Positions 34,400 through 44,480 of a DNA stretch of 50,585 nucleotides are shown piece by piece; position 1 is the stretch's first letter, and each line of letters starts with the position of its first letter. Source of the stretch: Candidatus Cloacimonadota bacterium (GTDB lineage Bacteria; Cloacimonadota; Cloacimonadia; Cloacimonadales; Cloacimonadaceae); contig JAGOKK010000005.1 in NCBI GenBank assembly GCA_017994635.1, positions 1-50,585 on the forward strand. Direction: 5' to 3'. A program made the translations under genes and the position numbers. Below the pieces are notes generated by a model that saw only the letters and a program-made list of their open reading frames with translations, ran no database searches and was not told where the DNA came from.

Positions 34400-35194
34400 T
34401 CACATGTTTATAATTTTTAACGCGCTGTACAGAAATGCTCCTGCCAGCAATATACTATCCGTTCTGTCCAAAACGCCCCCATGCCCCGGTATGAGGTGAG
34501 AGCTATCCTTTACGTTACCAAATCTCTTTATCATGGATTCCAGCAGATCGCCCAACTGGCCAAAGACACCTGCCGCAATTGAGATTACGAGCATCTGCGG
34601 CCAAGGGACGATTGCGAATCCACTTGCATACAATATAAGCAAAGCCACAAATGGGGCAAGAACTCCAGCGATAAAGCCTTCTCTGCTCTTTTTTGGGCTA
34701 ACTTGTGTAATTCCACGCATTTTACCAAAACGCATACCAACAAAATAAGCCACTGTATCCACAATCCAGATCATCAGAATTAAGGCAAGTAATATTTTGG
34801 AGGGTTCATGATACCAGGCTATTTTTACGATCATTGCAGGGAACATCGCAGTATAGATGATGCCAAATATAAGGCTGTACATACGTGGAATGCTTACAGA
34901 TACATCCCAGGTAACCAAAGCTTGAATGAAAGCGATGAATATCACCAGCCACAATATGGGAAACTCCAGGTTGGGAAAGAAAACCCACGCGCAATAGAAT
35001 AAAGGACTTAGCACCAACCAGATTAGCGATAATCTATTGCCGGTGTTTGTCATCATTTCCCGGTATTCCTGCGCCCCAAGGATGCTGACAAACAGGAACA
35101 TAAGGAAGATCGGGATTCCCTCAAAATATAAAGCGAGCAGAAGTACCGGCATGAAGATCAATGAAACCAGTACTCGTTTACTCAGATCGCTCAT
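34400..35194 (-). CDS. cdsA: phosphatidate cytidylyltransferase
   Basis: This enzyme makes CDP-diacylglycerol, the precursor of all phospholipids, at the inner membrane. The 264-residue protein has about eight helices and carries the CDP-alcohol-forming signature near the C-terminus (KRFGNVKDSSHLIPGHGGVL, then DRTDSILLAG). The conserved KKSREGFIAG segment lies around 165. ATG 35194 is preferred over GTG 35197 because GGAGGAG is then spaced seven bases upstream. It follows uppS by two bases, the widespread uppS-cdsA order. Confidence 0.95.
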   Translation of the reverse strand: MSDLSKRVLVSLIFMPVLLLALYFEGIPIFLMFLFVSILGAQEYREMMTNTGNRLSLIWLVLSPLFYCAWVFFPNLEFPILWLVIFIAFIQALVTWDVSVSIPRMYSLIFGIIYTAMFPAMIVKIAWYHEPSKILLALILMIWIVDTVAYFVGMRFGKMRGITQVSPKKSREGFIAGVLAPFVALLILYASGFAIVPWPQMLVISIAAGVFGQLGDLLESMIKRFGNVKDSSHLIPGHGGVLDRTDSILLAGAFLYSALKIINM

Positions 35195-35196
35195 CA

Positions 35197-35922
35197 CTAC
35201 ACTCCTCCAAATCTTCTAGTCCTGGTTTGATAATCCAGTAGCGCTTCCAAAAAGGCTCGCTTTCCAAAATCGGGCCACAAAGTCTGAGTAATATAGATTT
35301 CTGCATAGGCAGATTGCCACAATAGAAAATTCGACAGTCGTGATTCCCCGCTGGTCCTGATGATCAGATCGGGATCGGGTTGCCCAGCAGTGTAGAGATA
35401 CTCTCCGAAGTTATCCGTTGTCAGCATCTCTATCTCTTTCGAGGTCATGCGCTTGATTGCTTCCACGATTTCGAGTCTGCCTCCATAGTTAAAGGCGATA
35501 TTTACCTTCATCCCATTATTCTGATGCGTTTGGGCAGCAAGTGAGCGGATTTCCTCCATATACTGAGGATCTATACCTCTATCCGAACCGATGAAATCCA
35601 CTCTGATGTTCTGCTCGTTCAGTTCAGGTATCTCTTTGATCAAAAACTCTTTGAGCAGTTTCAACAACCCGTCGATCTCATCCTGCGGGCGATTCCAGTT
35701 TTCTGTGGAAAAAGCATAGAATGTGAGCAGTTCAAGCTTTAATTCCACTCCCAATTCCACAACTTCCCGGATCGCATCAGCGCCCGCCCGATGACCTAAT
35801 AGCCGCGGACGTAAGCGTTTTTTGGCCCAGCGTCCGTTGCCATCCATAATGATCCCGATATGCCGGGGTTTTCTACCAAGATCCAGCTTGGGTAATAGCT
35901 CTTTGTAGTCCTTGTCAGCCAT
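35197..35922 (-). CDS. uppS: isoprenyl (undecaprenyl) diphosphate synthase
   Basis: This cytoplasmic cis-prenyltransferase builds the C55 carrier lipid from isopentenyl diphosphate. The 241-residue length is standard. The hallmark HIGIIMDGNGRWAKKR is at 21-36, with catalytic Asp27. FYAFSTENWNRP and the late RTSGESRLSNFLLWQSAYAE are also present. ATG 35922 has AGGA just upstream and overlaps the prfB stop by eight bases. Its product feeds UppP (2926-3738) and the lipid-linked glycan pathway encoded downstream. Confidence 0.97.
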   Translation of the reverse strand: MADKDYKELLPKLDLGRKPRHIGIIMDGNGRWAKKRLRPRLLGHRAGADAIREVVELGVELKLELLTFYAFSTENWNRPQDEIDGLLKLLKEFLIKEIPELNEQNIRVDFIGSDRGIDPQYMEEIRSLAAQTHQNNGMKVNIAFNYGGRLEIVEAIKRMTSKEIEMLTTDNFGEYLYTAGQPDPDLIIRTSGESRLSNFLLWQSAYAEIYITQTLWPDFGKRAFLEALLDYQTRTRRFGGV

Positions 35923-37030
35923 TCATCCTCGTTTTTGCCACCATCTTCAGCCATGCGTAGATAAAGGGATCAAGATCACCATCCATCACCTTATCCACCT
36001 GTCCGCTTTCGTGATTTGTACGGTGATCTTTCACCATCTGGTATGGTTGAAACACATAGGAGCGGATTTGATTACCCCATCCGATTTCTGTTTTAGTGTT
36101 TTCAGTATTCTTCTTTTCCTGCTCGCGAAGCTCTTCATAATATTGATACAAGCGGCTTTTCAAGATCGCCATGGCCTTTTCACGGTTTTGGATCTGAGAA
36201 CGCTCATTCTGGCAGCTAACTACTATGTTTGTGGGCAAATGGGTGATCCGTACGGCGGAATCGGTAGTATTCACATGCTGCCCCCCTGCTCCGCTGGAAC
36301 GATAAGTATCTACTTTTAGGTCTTTGGGATCAATCTCCACTTCTATATCGTCATCAAATTCAGGATAGACAAAGACGGAGGCAAATGACGTCTGCCTTTT
36401 TCCCTGTGCATTAAACGGACTCATGCGCACCAGGCGGTGGATGCCAATCTCGCTCTTCAGCAAGCCATAGGCCATATTACCACTAATCTCTATGCTAGCG
36501 CTCTTGATGCCCGCTTCTTCTCCAGGAAGACTGTCGATCACATTAAAGCTGTATTTGTTGTTCTCTGCCCAGCGCATGTACATACGAAGCAACATCTGTG
36601 CCCAATCCTGTGCTTCAGTGCCTCCCGCCCCCGCGTGGATTGTAAACAGGGCATCGTTGTGGTCATACTTATCGTTCAAAAGACACTCTATTTCTGCCTT
36701 TTCAGTAAAGGCACGAATCCCCGGCAAAGCGTCAACCGCTTCCGTAAAAAGACTCTCAGAGTATTCCTCATCCAGAAAGTCAATATAGGTCTGCAGCTCT
36801 TCTTTGGTGCTCTCCAGCTTCTGGATATGATCCAATTCATCGCGCAACTGTGCCAGTCTTTTACTTATCTTTTTGGCTCGATTCTGATCATTCCAAAAAT
36901 CTGCTTTGTTCATTTCTGCTTCCAGCTCCGCCAGTTCAGATTCTCTGGACGCTTGATCCATCAGACGGCGCACTTCCGAGATCTGCCCCATCAAATCTTG
37001 AGCATCTTTCTTAAAATCAATATATTCCAT
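35915..37030 (-). CDS. prfB: peptide chain release factor 2, no programmed frameshift
   Basis: This release factor terminates translation at UGA and UAA. The 371-residue protein carries the RF2 tripeptide SPF at 204-206 (HRLVRMSPFNAQG) and the peptidyl-hydrolysis GGQ at 249-251 (SSGAGGQHVNTTDSAVRITH). The reading frame is continuous from ATG 37030 (AAGGA upstream), so the in-frame UGA and +1 frameshift found near codon 25 of many bacterial prfB genes is absent. It leads the long uppS-cdsA-polysaccharide transcript. Confidence 0.97.
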   Translation of the reverse strand: MEYIDFKKDAQDLMGQISEVRRLMDQASRESELAELEAEMNKADFWNDQNRAKKISKRLAQLRDELDHIQKLESTKEELQTYIDFLDEEYSESLFTEAVDALPGIRAFTEKAEIECLLNDKYDHNDALFTIHAGAGGTEAQDWAQMLLRMYMRWAENNKYSFNVIDSLPGEEAGIKSASIEISGNMAYGLLKSEIGIHRLVRMSPFNAQGKRQTSFASVFVYPEFDDDIEVEIDPKDLKVDTYRSSGAGGQHVNTTDSAVRITHLPTNIVVSCQNERSQIQNREKAMAILKSRLYQYYEELREQEKKNTENTKTEIGWGNQIRSYVFQPYQMVKDHRTNHESGQVDKVMDGDLDPFIYAWLKMVAKTRMNG

Positions 37031-37386
37031 TGTGTTTCCTTGAATTATCTTCAGAAGCGCATGATCTCATAAAGCGCCAAATCGTCAAGTATTTCTTGCT
37101 TTGCATTCTTTGCTATAGCCATTTTGGAGCAATTCACGTTTCCTATTTGTTGGTGATGACGTGACGAGCGCCCCACCCTCTCCGAGTTCTAAACCTAGCG
37201 CTAGCCAAGCTCTAATGTAGTCTTGACGATTAGGGCTTGATATGAAGTGAAAACGGCCTTCAAACAGGGATAAGGAAGGCAGAAACACTTGGAAACAAAA
37301 AAAAGCTTCATCCCTATTATCCTAGCCATTCAAAAGCATCATGACCAGAATCGGGAATGAAGCGTATATTTAGCCTTGATTAATGC
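37031..37386. other. gene-free spacer upstream of prfB
   Basis: It contains the terminator of the caspase-fold gene (37297-37363) and presumably the prfB promoter. I see a TTGACG near 37079-37084 on the minus strand but no convincing -10. A 67-codon open frame inside shows no protein-like features and is not called. Confidence 0.5.
37297..37363 (-). terminator. intrinsic terminator of the caspase-fold gene
   Basis: On the minus strand GCTTCATTCCC (37353-37363) pairs with GGGATGAAGC (37305-37314), followed at once by eight T residues (37297-37304). The loop is unusually long, about 38 bases, but the stem and U-tract are convincing. It lies about 25 bases after the stop at 37387. Confidence 0.8.
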
Positions 37387-38175
37387 TTAGAAATTGTAGC
37401 TGCCGCCACCTTCCAACCCGCGATATGTGGGAAGGCGGAAACGGTACTTGAGGCCCTGTTCGGGATGATAAAAGCTGAATGGCGCTTTGAGATTACTTTT
37501 CCAATATGGAGTTTGCGCATCCTTGGTTTCCACCTTTGTGTCTCTCACCACCGCAGTCATCAAATCGGGAAAATCCAACATGTCTTCTGTCATGTTCTTA
37601 AATAGAGCATGAGTAAAGACGCTATAATTTGAGCTGGCAGGACGCAATTCTTCACCTGATCCGGCGGCCATGGCAAAGCCCTGATTTGCACCGAGTTTAT
37701 CGATGGAAGCCAGTCCCTTGTCTTTACCACAGGGATTCTTGAAAAACGATGTGCCGATCTGGCGTGATTCCAGGAACATGAAAGATTCTGTTGCTCGGGA
37801 TATCGCTTCCAGAACCACATCAACGCTGATCAGTTGATTACCCTTAACCTTGGGATCCACATTGGTGACAATATAGTTTTTCCCGCACTCCTGTTTGGTG
37901 AAACCGCTATAGTATAAGACTGCTACATCGCCTATTCCTAGATCCTTCTTGAAGTCATCCAGTGCTTTAGTGAACTCGCTGTAGTTAAGATCCGTCTTGT
38001 GTACCACTGTGTAGTCCAGAGCTTTGAGGGCATCTGCGGCCAATTGCGCATCGTTTTTGGCGCTGCTGAAGGTTTTTTTCTCATAAGATGAATTGCCTAT
38101 TACCAACGCTTTTCTCTGGGCAAATGCACCGAGGCTGACTAGCAAGATCAACCATGTGATCAGTATCTTTTTCAT
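37387..38175 (-). CDS. secreted caspase-fold (peptidase C14-like) protein lacking catalytic His and Cys
   Basis: This 262-residue exported protein has a signal peptide (KKILITWLILLVSLGAFAQ) followed by a p20-like caspase fold. KALVIGNSSYEKKTFSSAKN is at about 22-41, then DAQLAADALKALDYTV and DVAVLYYSG. In active prokaryotic caspases the next residues are HG and a later DACR supplies the cysteine. Here they read YYSGFTKQECGKNY and FMFLESRQIGTSFF, so both catalytic residues appear to be missing. The fold-typical FAMAAGSGEELRPASSNYSV and FTHALFKNM remain, arguing for a maintained pseudo-enzyme. The frame extends to 38268, but ATG 38175 has AAGGAG five bases upstream. It has its own terminator. 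Confidence 0.82.
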   Translation of the reverse strand: MKKILITWLILLVSLGAFAQRKALVIGNSSYEKKTFSSAKNDAQLAADALKALDYTVVHKTDLNYSEFTKALDDFKKDLGIGDVAVLYYSGFTKQECGKNYIVTNVDPKVKGNQLISVDVVLEAISRATESFMFLESRQIGTSFFKNPCGKDKGLASIDKLGANQGFAMAAGSGEELRPASSNYSVFTHALFKNMTEDMLDFPDLMTAVVRDTKVETKDAQTPYWKSNLKAPFSFYHPEQGLKYRFRLPTYRGLEGGGSYNF

Positions 38176-38267
38176 CGTGTCTCCTTTCATTGTATCAACT
38201 GAGGGTTGAAGCTCGCATATACGCGGCATATTCGTCAAGGAATATTTCGTTTTACACATAAAATACA

Positions 38268-38291
38268 AAGGCAGGATGGATATCCTGCCTT
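38268..38291 (-). terminator. intrinsic terminator after gdhA
   Basis: AAGGCAGGAT and ATCCTGCCTT form a perfect ten-base stem with a four-base loop, followed on the minus strand by TTTGTATTTTATG. It lies 27 bases past the gdhA stop. Confidence 0.88.
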
Positions 38292-38317
38292 ATTATTCTG
38301 TGAGTTAGTTGTCGGGT

Positions 38318-39766
<1,449 letters not shown>

Positions 39767-39831
39767 TCAAAACGAGAGCCGACGATACCTGGGAATGCGG
39801 ACTTCGCATACGAGTACATATCTCCTTTGCC

Positions 39832-39998
39832 CCTCGCCCCCTGCTGACCCGTACTTTACACGTAATCCACTTGAATTCCTCCTGAACTGGGTTCGGGTGG
39901 AGTTCAAGTGGGTTTCGAGTGGAGTACATCTGGTTAATGGGCCAGATGTCTGGCTCATCCTGAGATTTGTCAAATGGGTGTCACGTTTTGACATCCCG
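39832..39998 (+). repeat. 167-bp dispersed repeat, copy 2 (contains 77-bp palindrome)
   Basis: This is a same-orientation partner of 294-460, at about 92 percent identity by eye over exactly 167 bases. Similarity starts at CCTCGCCCC and stops at TCCCG. The quasi-palindrome spans 39851-39927. It lies in the gdhA-nadE spacer, leaving both genes intact. The two copies frame about 39 kb and could support homologous recombination. Confidence 0.8.
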
Positions 39999-40190
39999 GC
40001 GTCACTTCTTAGTTACGTTAAACGTGCTGGGGAAAAAAGGGTAAGGGCTAGAAGGTTTGGGTGAGAACCAATACTGAAAGCTGATCAAACTCCACCACTC
40101 AGATCTGGGCAATGTACATGATTAGTTTTCCCTTGACTCACAGTGGCTCAACTGAGAATTTGCATGCAGCTAAGATGCGGAGTTTATTAC

Positions 40191-40952
40191 ATGCGTAAGA
40201 TTGACTATAACAAAGAGATGAACAAGATATGCCGCTTTCTGAAGGATTACCTGACTTCCAGCGGCCTATCGAAGTACATCATTGGCATATCCGGCGGTAT
40301 TGATAGCGCTCTATCAGCCGCTTTAGCAGTAAAAGCGATTGGAAAAGAAAACGTAATTGGCATTATGATGCCTTACAGACTCAGCAATCCTCAGAGTTTA
40401 AAGGATGGACAAATCCTCTGTAATTATCTGGAAATTGCCCACGAAGTTATCGATATCAGCCCCATTGTGGATTCATGGTTCGCAAATAGTGAACCTGATG
40501 CAAGTCCGTTACGCCGTGGAAATTGGATGGCGCGCACACGGATGTGTGTGCTTTATGACCTTTCTGCCAAATACGGCGCACTAGTAGTTGGCACCAGCAA
40601 TCAGAGCGAATTGATGACGGGCTATTTTACTCAGTTTGGGGATTCGGCGTGTGCGTTGGAACCCATCGGCCAGCTTTACAAGACTGAGGTGTGGGAAATG
40701 TCGAAACTACTGAATATTCCCAAACAGATCATAGACAAAACCCCCAGTGCCGATCTCTGGGAGGATCAGAGCGATGAGGCAGAAATGGGAATTGGCTACT
40801 CTGATTTGGATGAGATTCTTTACGCCATACATCACATGCAAGACACCACGGTCTTTGATCCTAATAAACTAAGTACTGTGTACAAATTGATCGCCAGAAG
40901 CCAATACAAACGGATGGCGCCACCTCTACCGGAGCAACCATGTTCTCTCTAA
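40191..40952 (+). CDS. nadE: NH3-dependent NAD+ synthetase
   Basis: This enzyme amidates nicotinate adenine dinucleotide to NAD in the last biosynthetic step. The 253-residue protein has only the synthetase domain. The PP-loop is SGGIDSALSAALAV, at about 37-50. VVGTSNQSELMTGYFTQFGD and the late EDQSDEAEMGIGYSDLDEIL are characteristic. No glutaminase domain is present, so free ammonia is the likely donor. The frame opens at 40143, but ATG 40191 has GGAG eight bases upstream. Its end overlaps the next gene by 13 bases. Confidence 0.95.
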   Translation: MRKIDYNKEMNKICRFLKDYLTSSGLSKYIIGISGGIDSALSAALAVKAIGKENVIGIMMPYRLSNPQSLKDGQILCNYLEIAHEVIDISPIVDSWFANSEPDASPLRRGNWMARTRMCVLYDLSAKYGALVVGTSNQSELMTGYFTQFGDSACALEPIGQLYKTEVWEMSKLLNIPKQIIDKTPSADLWEDQSDEAEMGIGYSDLDEILYAIHHMQDTTVFDPNKLSTVYKLIARSQYKRMAPPLPEQPCSL

Positions 40953-42115
40953 GTGCAAAAGATCGCTGCAAGAAGTGCCGTATTCAGCGCGCATTACGTC
41001 ACTGCCCTCGAGTTAACAAAGGACTATGCTGGCGCTGTTGCAACGATATACGCGTTGATCTGAAGTGTCCTGAGAGCTGTCCCTACGCGGGTAAGAAGCT
41101 AGAGCATAATCCCCTCCCCGCCTTCAAGGCGGATACTTTGGCCGAGATGAATCATGCTATCAAACACTATATTGATCTGTGGATCGGCAAAGGCAATCTA
41201 CTTTTTGACGGCATGAGCCCCAAGGCTTACGCCTCCTCAAATGCATCAGAAATGCTTACCTGGCTTTCCGGATTTCAATATCCGGACTACTTCCCCCTGG
41301 ATTATCTGATGCAAAAGATTGGGCTCGAAGTAGAGCCTGCTCGAAAGACTGACAACCCGGAGCAGGTGGCGAGTAAGTATCTGGAACATATCATCGCTCT
41401 GGAGTATGACGATCTTCGCCACCTAACCATGAACCAATCCCCTCTTGCCGATCTGAGAGAAAGATACAAGGACATCCTGAGAGCTGTCCCTTTCCTGAAG
41501 AAAGTAAAAAGCTTCTGCCCCATTCATACCGGTTTTAGTGAGGATGGCAGCAGTGCTCTGGTATTTGTGGAACTCAATCACAAACAGGAATGGACTTTAG
41601 TACTGCGCAAAGATGCAGATAACTGGTATGTACGACAAAACCTGAATGGCAATCCCAGCCTCTATTTCAAGCAGAATGAGCTCAATCAGAACATCGCCAC
41701 GTTACTAGCGAATTCTGATGATCAAAAAGCTTACTTTGAGATCTCGGAAGCCATGCGCAGCTACGTGGACAGCGCTGATCTATACTACTATCGTGCCCTC
41801 TACTGGTTGCTGGTAAAAGCGATCGATAAAGCCAAGGTGGATCTATTCAATGCCATCGCGCTGGATAACCTGTTTACTCCTCCCTATATGCATCTGGGGC
41901 TGCTTTACTTGAACGAAAAAAACTACTCTGAGGCGCGCTTGTGGTTTTCAGCGGTGCTAGACCTAGAACCCGATAATCCCGATGCCGCCAATAACCTTGC
42001 CATAGCCCTACTGGCTGGAGGTGACAAAGCTGACGCGCTGAAGGTCTGGAAGGAACTGTTGAAAAACAATCCTGCCTATGAGCTGGCCAAAAAGAACCTG
42101 GATCTGTATGGATAA
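40940..42115 (+). CDS. cysteine-rich N-terminus plus TPR protein, unknown function
   Basis: I do not recognise this 391-residue protein as a named family. The N-terminus has nine cysteines within about 40 residues (CKKCRIQRALRHCPRV, then GLCWRCCNDI and CPESCPY), a probable zinc-binding module. A central region of about 230 residues contains EWTLVLRKDADNWYVRQNLN. Two to three TPRs close the protein (about 285-385, for example PPYMHLGLLYLNEKNYSEAR and NPDAANNLAIALLAGGDKAD). It overlaps nadE at its start and ribD at its end, so it is cotranslated with cofactor-biosynthesis genes. No signal peptide is seen, so it is probably cytoplasmic. Confidence 0.8.
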   Translation: MFSLSAKDRCKKCRIQRALRHCPRVNKGLCWRCCNDIRVDLKCPESCPYAGKKLEHNPLPAFKADTLAEMNHAIKHYIDLWIGKGNLLFDGMSPKAYASSNASEMLTWLSGFQYPDYFPLDYLMQKIGLEVEPARKTDNPEQVASKYLEHIIALEYDDLRHLTMNQSPLADLRERYKDILRAVPFLKKVKSFCPIHTGFSEDGSSALVFVELNHKQEWTLVLRKDADNWYVRQNLNGNPSLYFKQNELNQNIATLLANSDDQKAYFEISEAMRSYVDSADLYYYRALYWLLVKAIDKAKVDLFNAIALDNLFTPPYMHLGLLYLNEKNYSEARLWFSAVLDLEPDNPDAANNLAIALLAGGDKADALKVWKELLKNNPAYELAKKNLDLYG

Positions 42116-43190
42116 GTACTTTATGCGTATGGCCATCCGCGAGGCTGAAAAATCTCGTGGCTTATGCAGCCCAAATCCCTTTGTGGGAGCGGTGATCGTG
42201 AAAGATGGTAAGGTGATCGCGAAAGGGCGTACCCAAGCCTATGGCTTCGATCATGCAGAGCCTGACGCGCTGAAAAAGGCGGGGAAACTGGCAAAAGGCT
42301 CAACCATGTATGTGACTCTGGAGCCTTGTTGTCATCAAGGAAAGACTCCTCCCTGTACCGCGGCTATCATTATGGCGGGAGTTTCCAGGGTGGTGGCGGG
42401 TATCGCCGATCCAAATCCACTCGTATCGGGAAAGGGATTCGAGATACTACAGAAAGCCGGGATAGAGGTAATTTCCGGAATCGAGGCTGATCGGATTGCC
42501 ACGCAAAACGAAGCTTTCATTTGCAATATCGTCAAGAAACGCCCCTTTGTTACCTGGAAATGCGCCTTATCACTGGATGGCAAGTACGCCGCTATGGACG
42601 GTTCATCTAAATGGATCAGCAATGAGCTGTCCCGTAGGATGGTACACAGAATGCGCGCGCACAGCGATGTAGTTTTAGCTGGTATAAATTCTGTGATCAA
42701 GGATGATGCCATGTTAAACACCAGGGGAGTCAAGAAGCACAAGCAAGCTCTAAGAGTGGTATTGGATCCCTATCTTGATCTTAACCCTTCCTCCCGTTTC
42801 GCTCAGATCGCTGTTCATACCCCGGCGTTGGTGTTTCACTGCACTACCAACGCGAAGAAAGAAGCCAGACTCCATGCTATGGGCATCCAAACATCGTTAG
42901 TTTCAGGCAATGCCGATGAGATGGATCTGAATCATGTACTGTCAGAACTGCATCTCCGTAAGGTAAGTAGTGTTTTTCTGGAAACAGGTAACAGGCTCAG
43001 TGAAGCTTTTTGGCGTGCTGGATTGGTAGATAAATGCGTGATATTCTTTGGAAATATGATTCTTGGCGGCGCTCAATCTTGTTTAAATGGTCTGAACTTG
43101 CCATCAATCTCTGAGGCCATCCCCCTGGAGCGAATGAAGTTAACCAAACTTGGGCAAAACATCATGCTGTCAGGTTACCCCTTGTACTAA
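42108..43190 (+). CDS. ribD: bifunctional riboflavin deaminase-reductase
   Basis: This enzyme performs the second and third steps of riboflavin synthesis. The 360-residue protein has an N-terminal deaminase domain with the zinc ligands His49 (HAE), Cys74 and Cys83 (LEPCCHQGKTPPC). The C-terminal reductase domain starts near FVTWKCALSLDGKYAAMDGS (about 144) and includes SDVVLAGINSVIKDD and FLETGNRLSEAF. ATG 42108 overlaps the stop of the upstream gene by eight bases and gives the canonical MDKYFMRMAI start. No other rib gene is nearby. Confidence 0.95.
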   Translation: MDKYFMRMAIREAEKSRGLCSPNPFVGAVIVKDGKVIAKGRTQAYGFDHAEPDALKKAGKLAKGSTMYVTLEPCCHQGKTPPCTAAIIMAGVSRVVAGIADPNPLVSGKGFEILQKAGIEVISGIEADRIATQNEAFICNIVKKRPFVTWKCALSLDGKYAAMDGSSKWISNELSRRMVHRMRAHSDVVLAGINSVIKDDAMLNTRGVKKHKQALRVVLDPYLDLNPSSRFAQIAVHTPALVFHCTTNAKKEARLHAMGIQTSLVSGNADEMDLNHVLSELHLRKVSSVFLETGNRLSEAFWRAGLVDKCVIFFGNMILGGAQSCLNGLNLPSISEAIPLERMKLTKLGQNIMLSGYPLY

Positions 43191-43250
43191 ACTTGCGCCA
43201 CGTCACAAGCGCGTTATCTTGTAGTTGAGTATAGAACAAGGAGCAAGACA

Positions 43251-43556
43251 ATGATCATTGAATTGTCCGATCAAAACTTCAGTGAAATCATCAGCAATGG
43301 CAAGGTATTGATAGATTTCTGGGCAGATTGGTGCGGTCCATGTCGCATGATTGGCCCGATCGTTGAAGAGGTTGCCGCAGAAGTGAGTGACGTCACAGTG
43401 GCCAAAGTAAATGTGGATGATTACCCCGAATTGGCAGGGAAACATGGCGTTATGAGCATTCCTACCCTGCTATATCTGAAAGATGGGCAGGTGGTGGATA
43501 CAAGTGTAGGCTTAGTACCCAAAAACGTTATTTTGAGCAAGCTTGCCGCTCTTTGA
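43251..43556 (+). CDS. trxA: thioredoxin
   Basis: This is a cytoplasmic disulfide reductase of 101 residues with the classical active site WCGPC at 27-31 (FWADWCGPCRMIGP). The conserved cis-proline is in VMSIPTLLYLKDG (about 67-79). The N-terminus lacks a signal peptide. ATG 43251 has AAGGAG seven bases upstream. A TTGCGC/TATCTT pair with 16-base spacing just before it may be its own promoter. It is followed after 24 bases by the acyltransferase gene. Confidence 0.96.
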   Translation: MIIELSDQNFSEIISNGKVLIDFWADWCGPCRMIGPIVEEVAAEVSDVTVAKVNVDDYPELAGKHGVMSIPTLLYLKDGQVVDTSVGLVPKNVILSKLAAL

Positions 43557-43580
43557 TGCATTGACAGGAACTACACCTAA

Positions 43581-44462
43581 TTGAATAATCTGCAGAATAA
43601 GCTAGAATACTACTCTTTTAGAGGACTCATCGTCCTGTTATCAGCCCTACCCTATGCTTCCAGAAAGGCTATAGTATGCCTGCTCTTTGATCTTGTTGGT
43701 TATCGTTTTGGCATACGACGCGAAGTAGCTGTCAAGCAGATGCGCAAAGTATACCCTGATTGGTCACAAACTACCATTAAGCGCCATGTAAAGAAATTGT
43801 ATCGACAAATGGCGCTGAACATCCTGGAAGTCTATCTGATGGATGACGCTACACTAAACGCCAGATCCGTGATTGTGGGTGAAGAGTATGTGAATGAAGC
43901 GCTGGCACTTGGCAGAGGTGCGATCCTTGCCACCGCGCACTTTGGCAATTGGGAAGCCGCCAGAATACTACCCTTGCGCGACATGCCGGTGAGTGCGATC
44001 ACCAAAAGGCAACGCAACAAGCTATTTGACGCATATACAAACGGAATCAGAGAACGCAACGGCGTGCATACCATAGATATGAAACGTGGGCTAAGAGATA
44101 TCTTGAAGGACCTAAGGGAAAACCGTATAGTTGCCATTTTATCAGATCAAAACGCCGGCTCTGCTGGGATGGTTCTGGATTTCCTGGGCTACCCCGCTTC
44201 GCATTGGAAGGGCGTGGCGAAGCTTTCCCTGCGTTACGATATTCCTATTATCCCTGGATTTGTGGTACGGGAAGAGGATGACACTCTTCGTTTTGAGTTT
44301 CATCCCATGCTACGCTACCCCGATTTGGCTGATGATGAGGCAAATTATAGGGTAGTACTATCCGATATCACCCGGATAACCGAGGAGTACATACACAAAT
44401 ATCCTCACCAATGGTTCTGGGTGCACAAGCGATGGAAACACGCTTACGACATGTTTAAGTAA
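43581..44462 (+). CDS. lpxL: lipid A acyltransferase (LpxL/HtrB family)
   Basis: This inner-membrane enzyme adds a secondary acyl chain to KDO-lipid A or a related acceptor. The 293-residue protein has an N-terminal hydrophobic anchor (GLIVLLSALPYASRKAIVCL, about 15-34) and the catalytic HX4E motif HFGNWE (His120, Glu125). Downstream conserved blocks are AILSDQNAGSAGMVLDFLGY and YPHQWFWVHKRWK. The start appears to be TTG at 43581, since later ATGs would remove the anchor. It supports, with kdsD, a lipopolysaccharide-bearing outer membrane. It converges on the multi-kinase gene with only 18 bases between. Confidence 0.92.
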   Translation: MNNLQNKLEYYSFRGLIVLLSALPYASRKAIVCLLFDLVGYRFGIRREVAVKQMRKVYPDWSQTTIKRHVKKLYRQMALNILEVYLMDDATLNARSVIVGEEYVNEALALGRGAILATAHFGNWEAARILPLRDMPVSAITKRQRNKLFDAYTNGIRERNGVHTIDMKRGLRDILKDLRENRIVAILSDQNAGSAGMVLDFLGYPASHWKGVAKLSLRYDIPIIPGFVVREEDDTLRFEFHPMLRYPDLADDEANYRVVLSDITRITEEYIHKYPHQWFWVHKRWKHAYDMFK

Positions 44463-44480
44463 TGTGCCTTATCTGAGTAT

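Noticed and set aside
37085-37288. 67-codon minus-strand frame between the caspase-fold gene and prfB
   Set aside because: No Shine-Dalgarno sequence, no protein-like pattern, and it abuts the terminator of the neighbouring gene.
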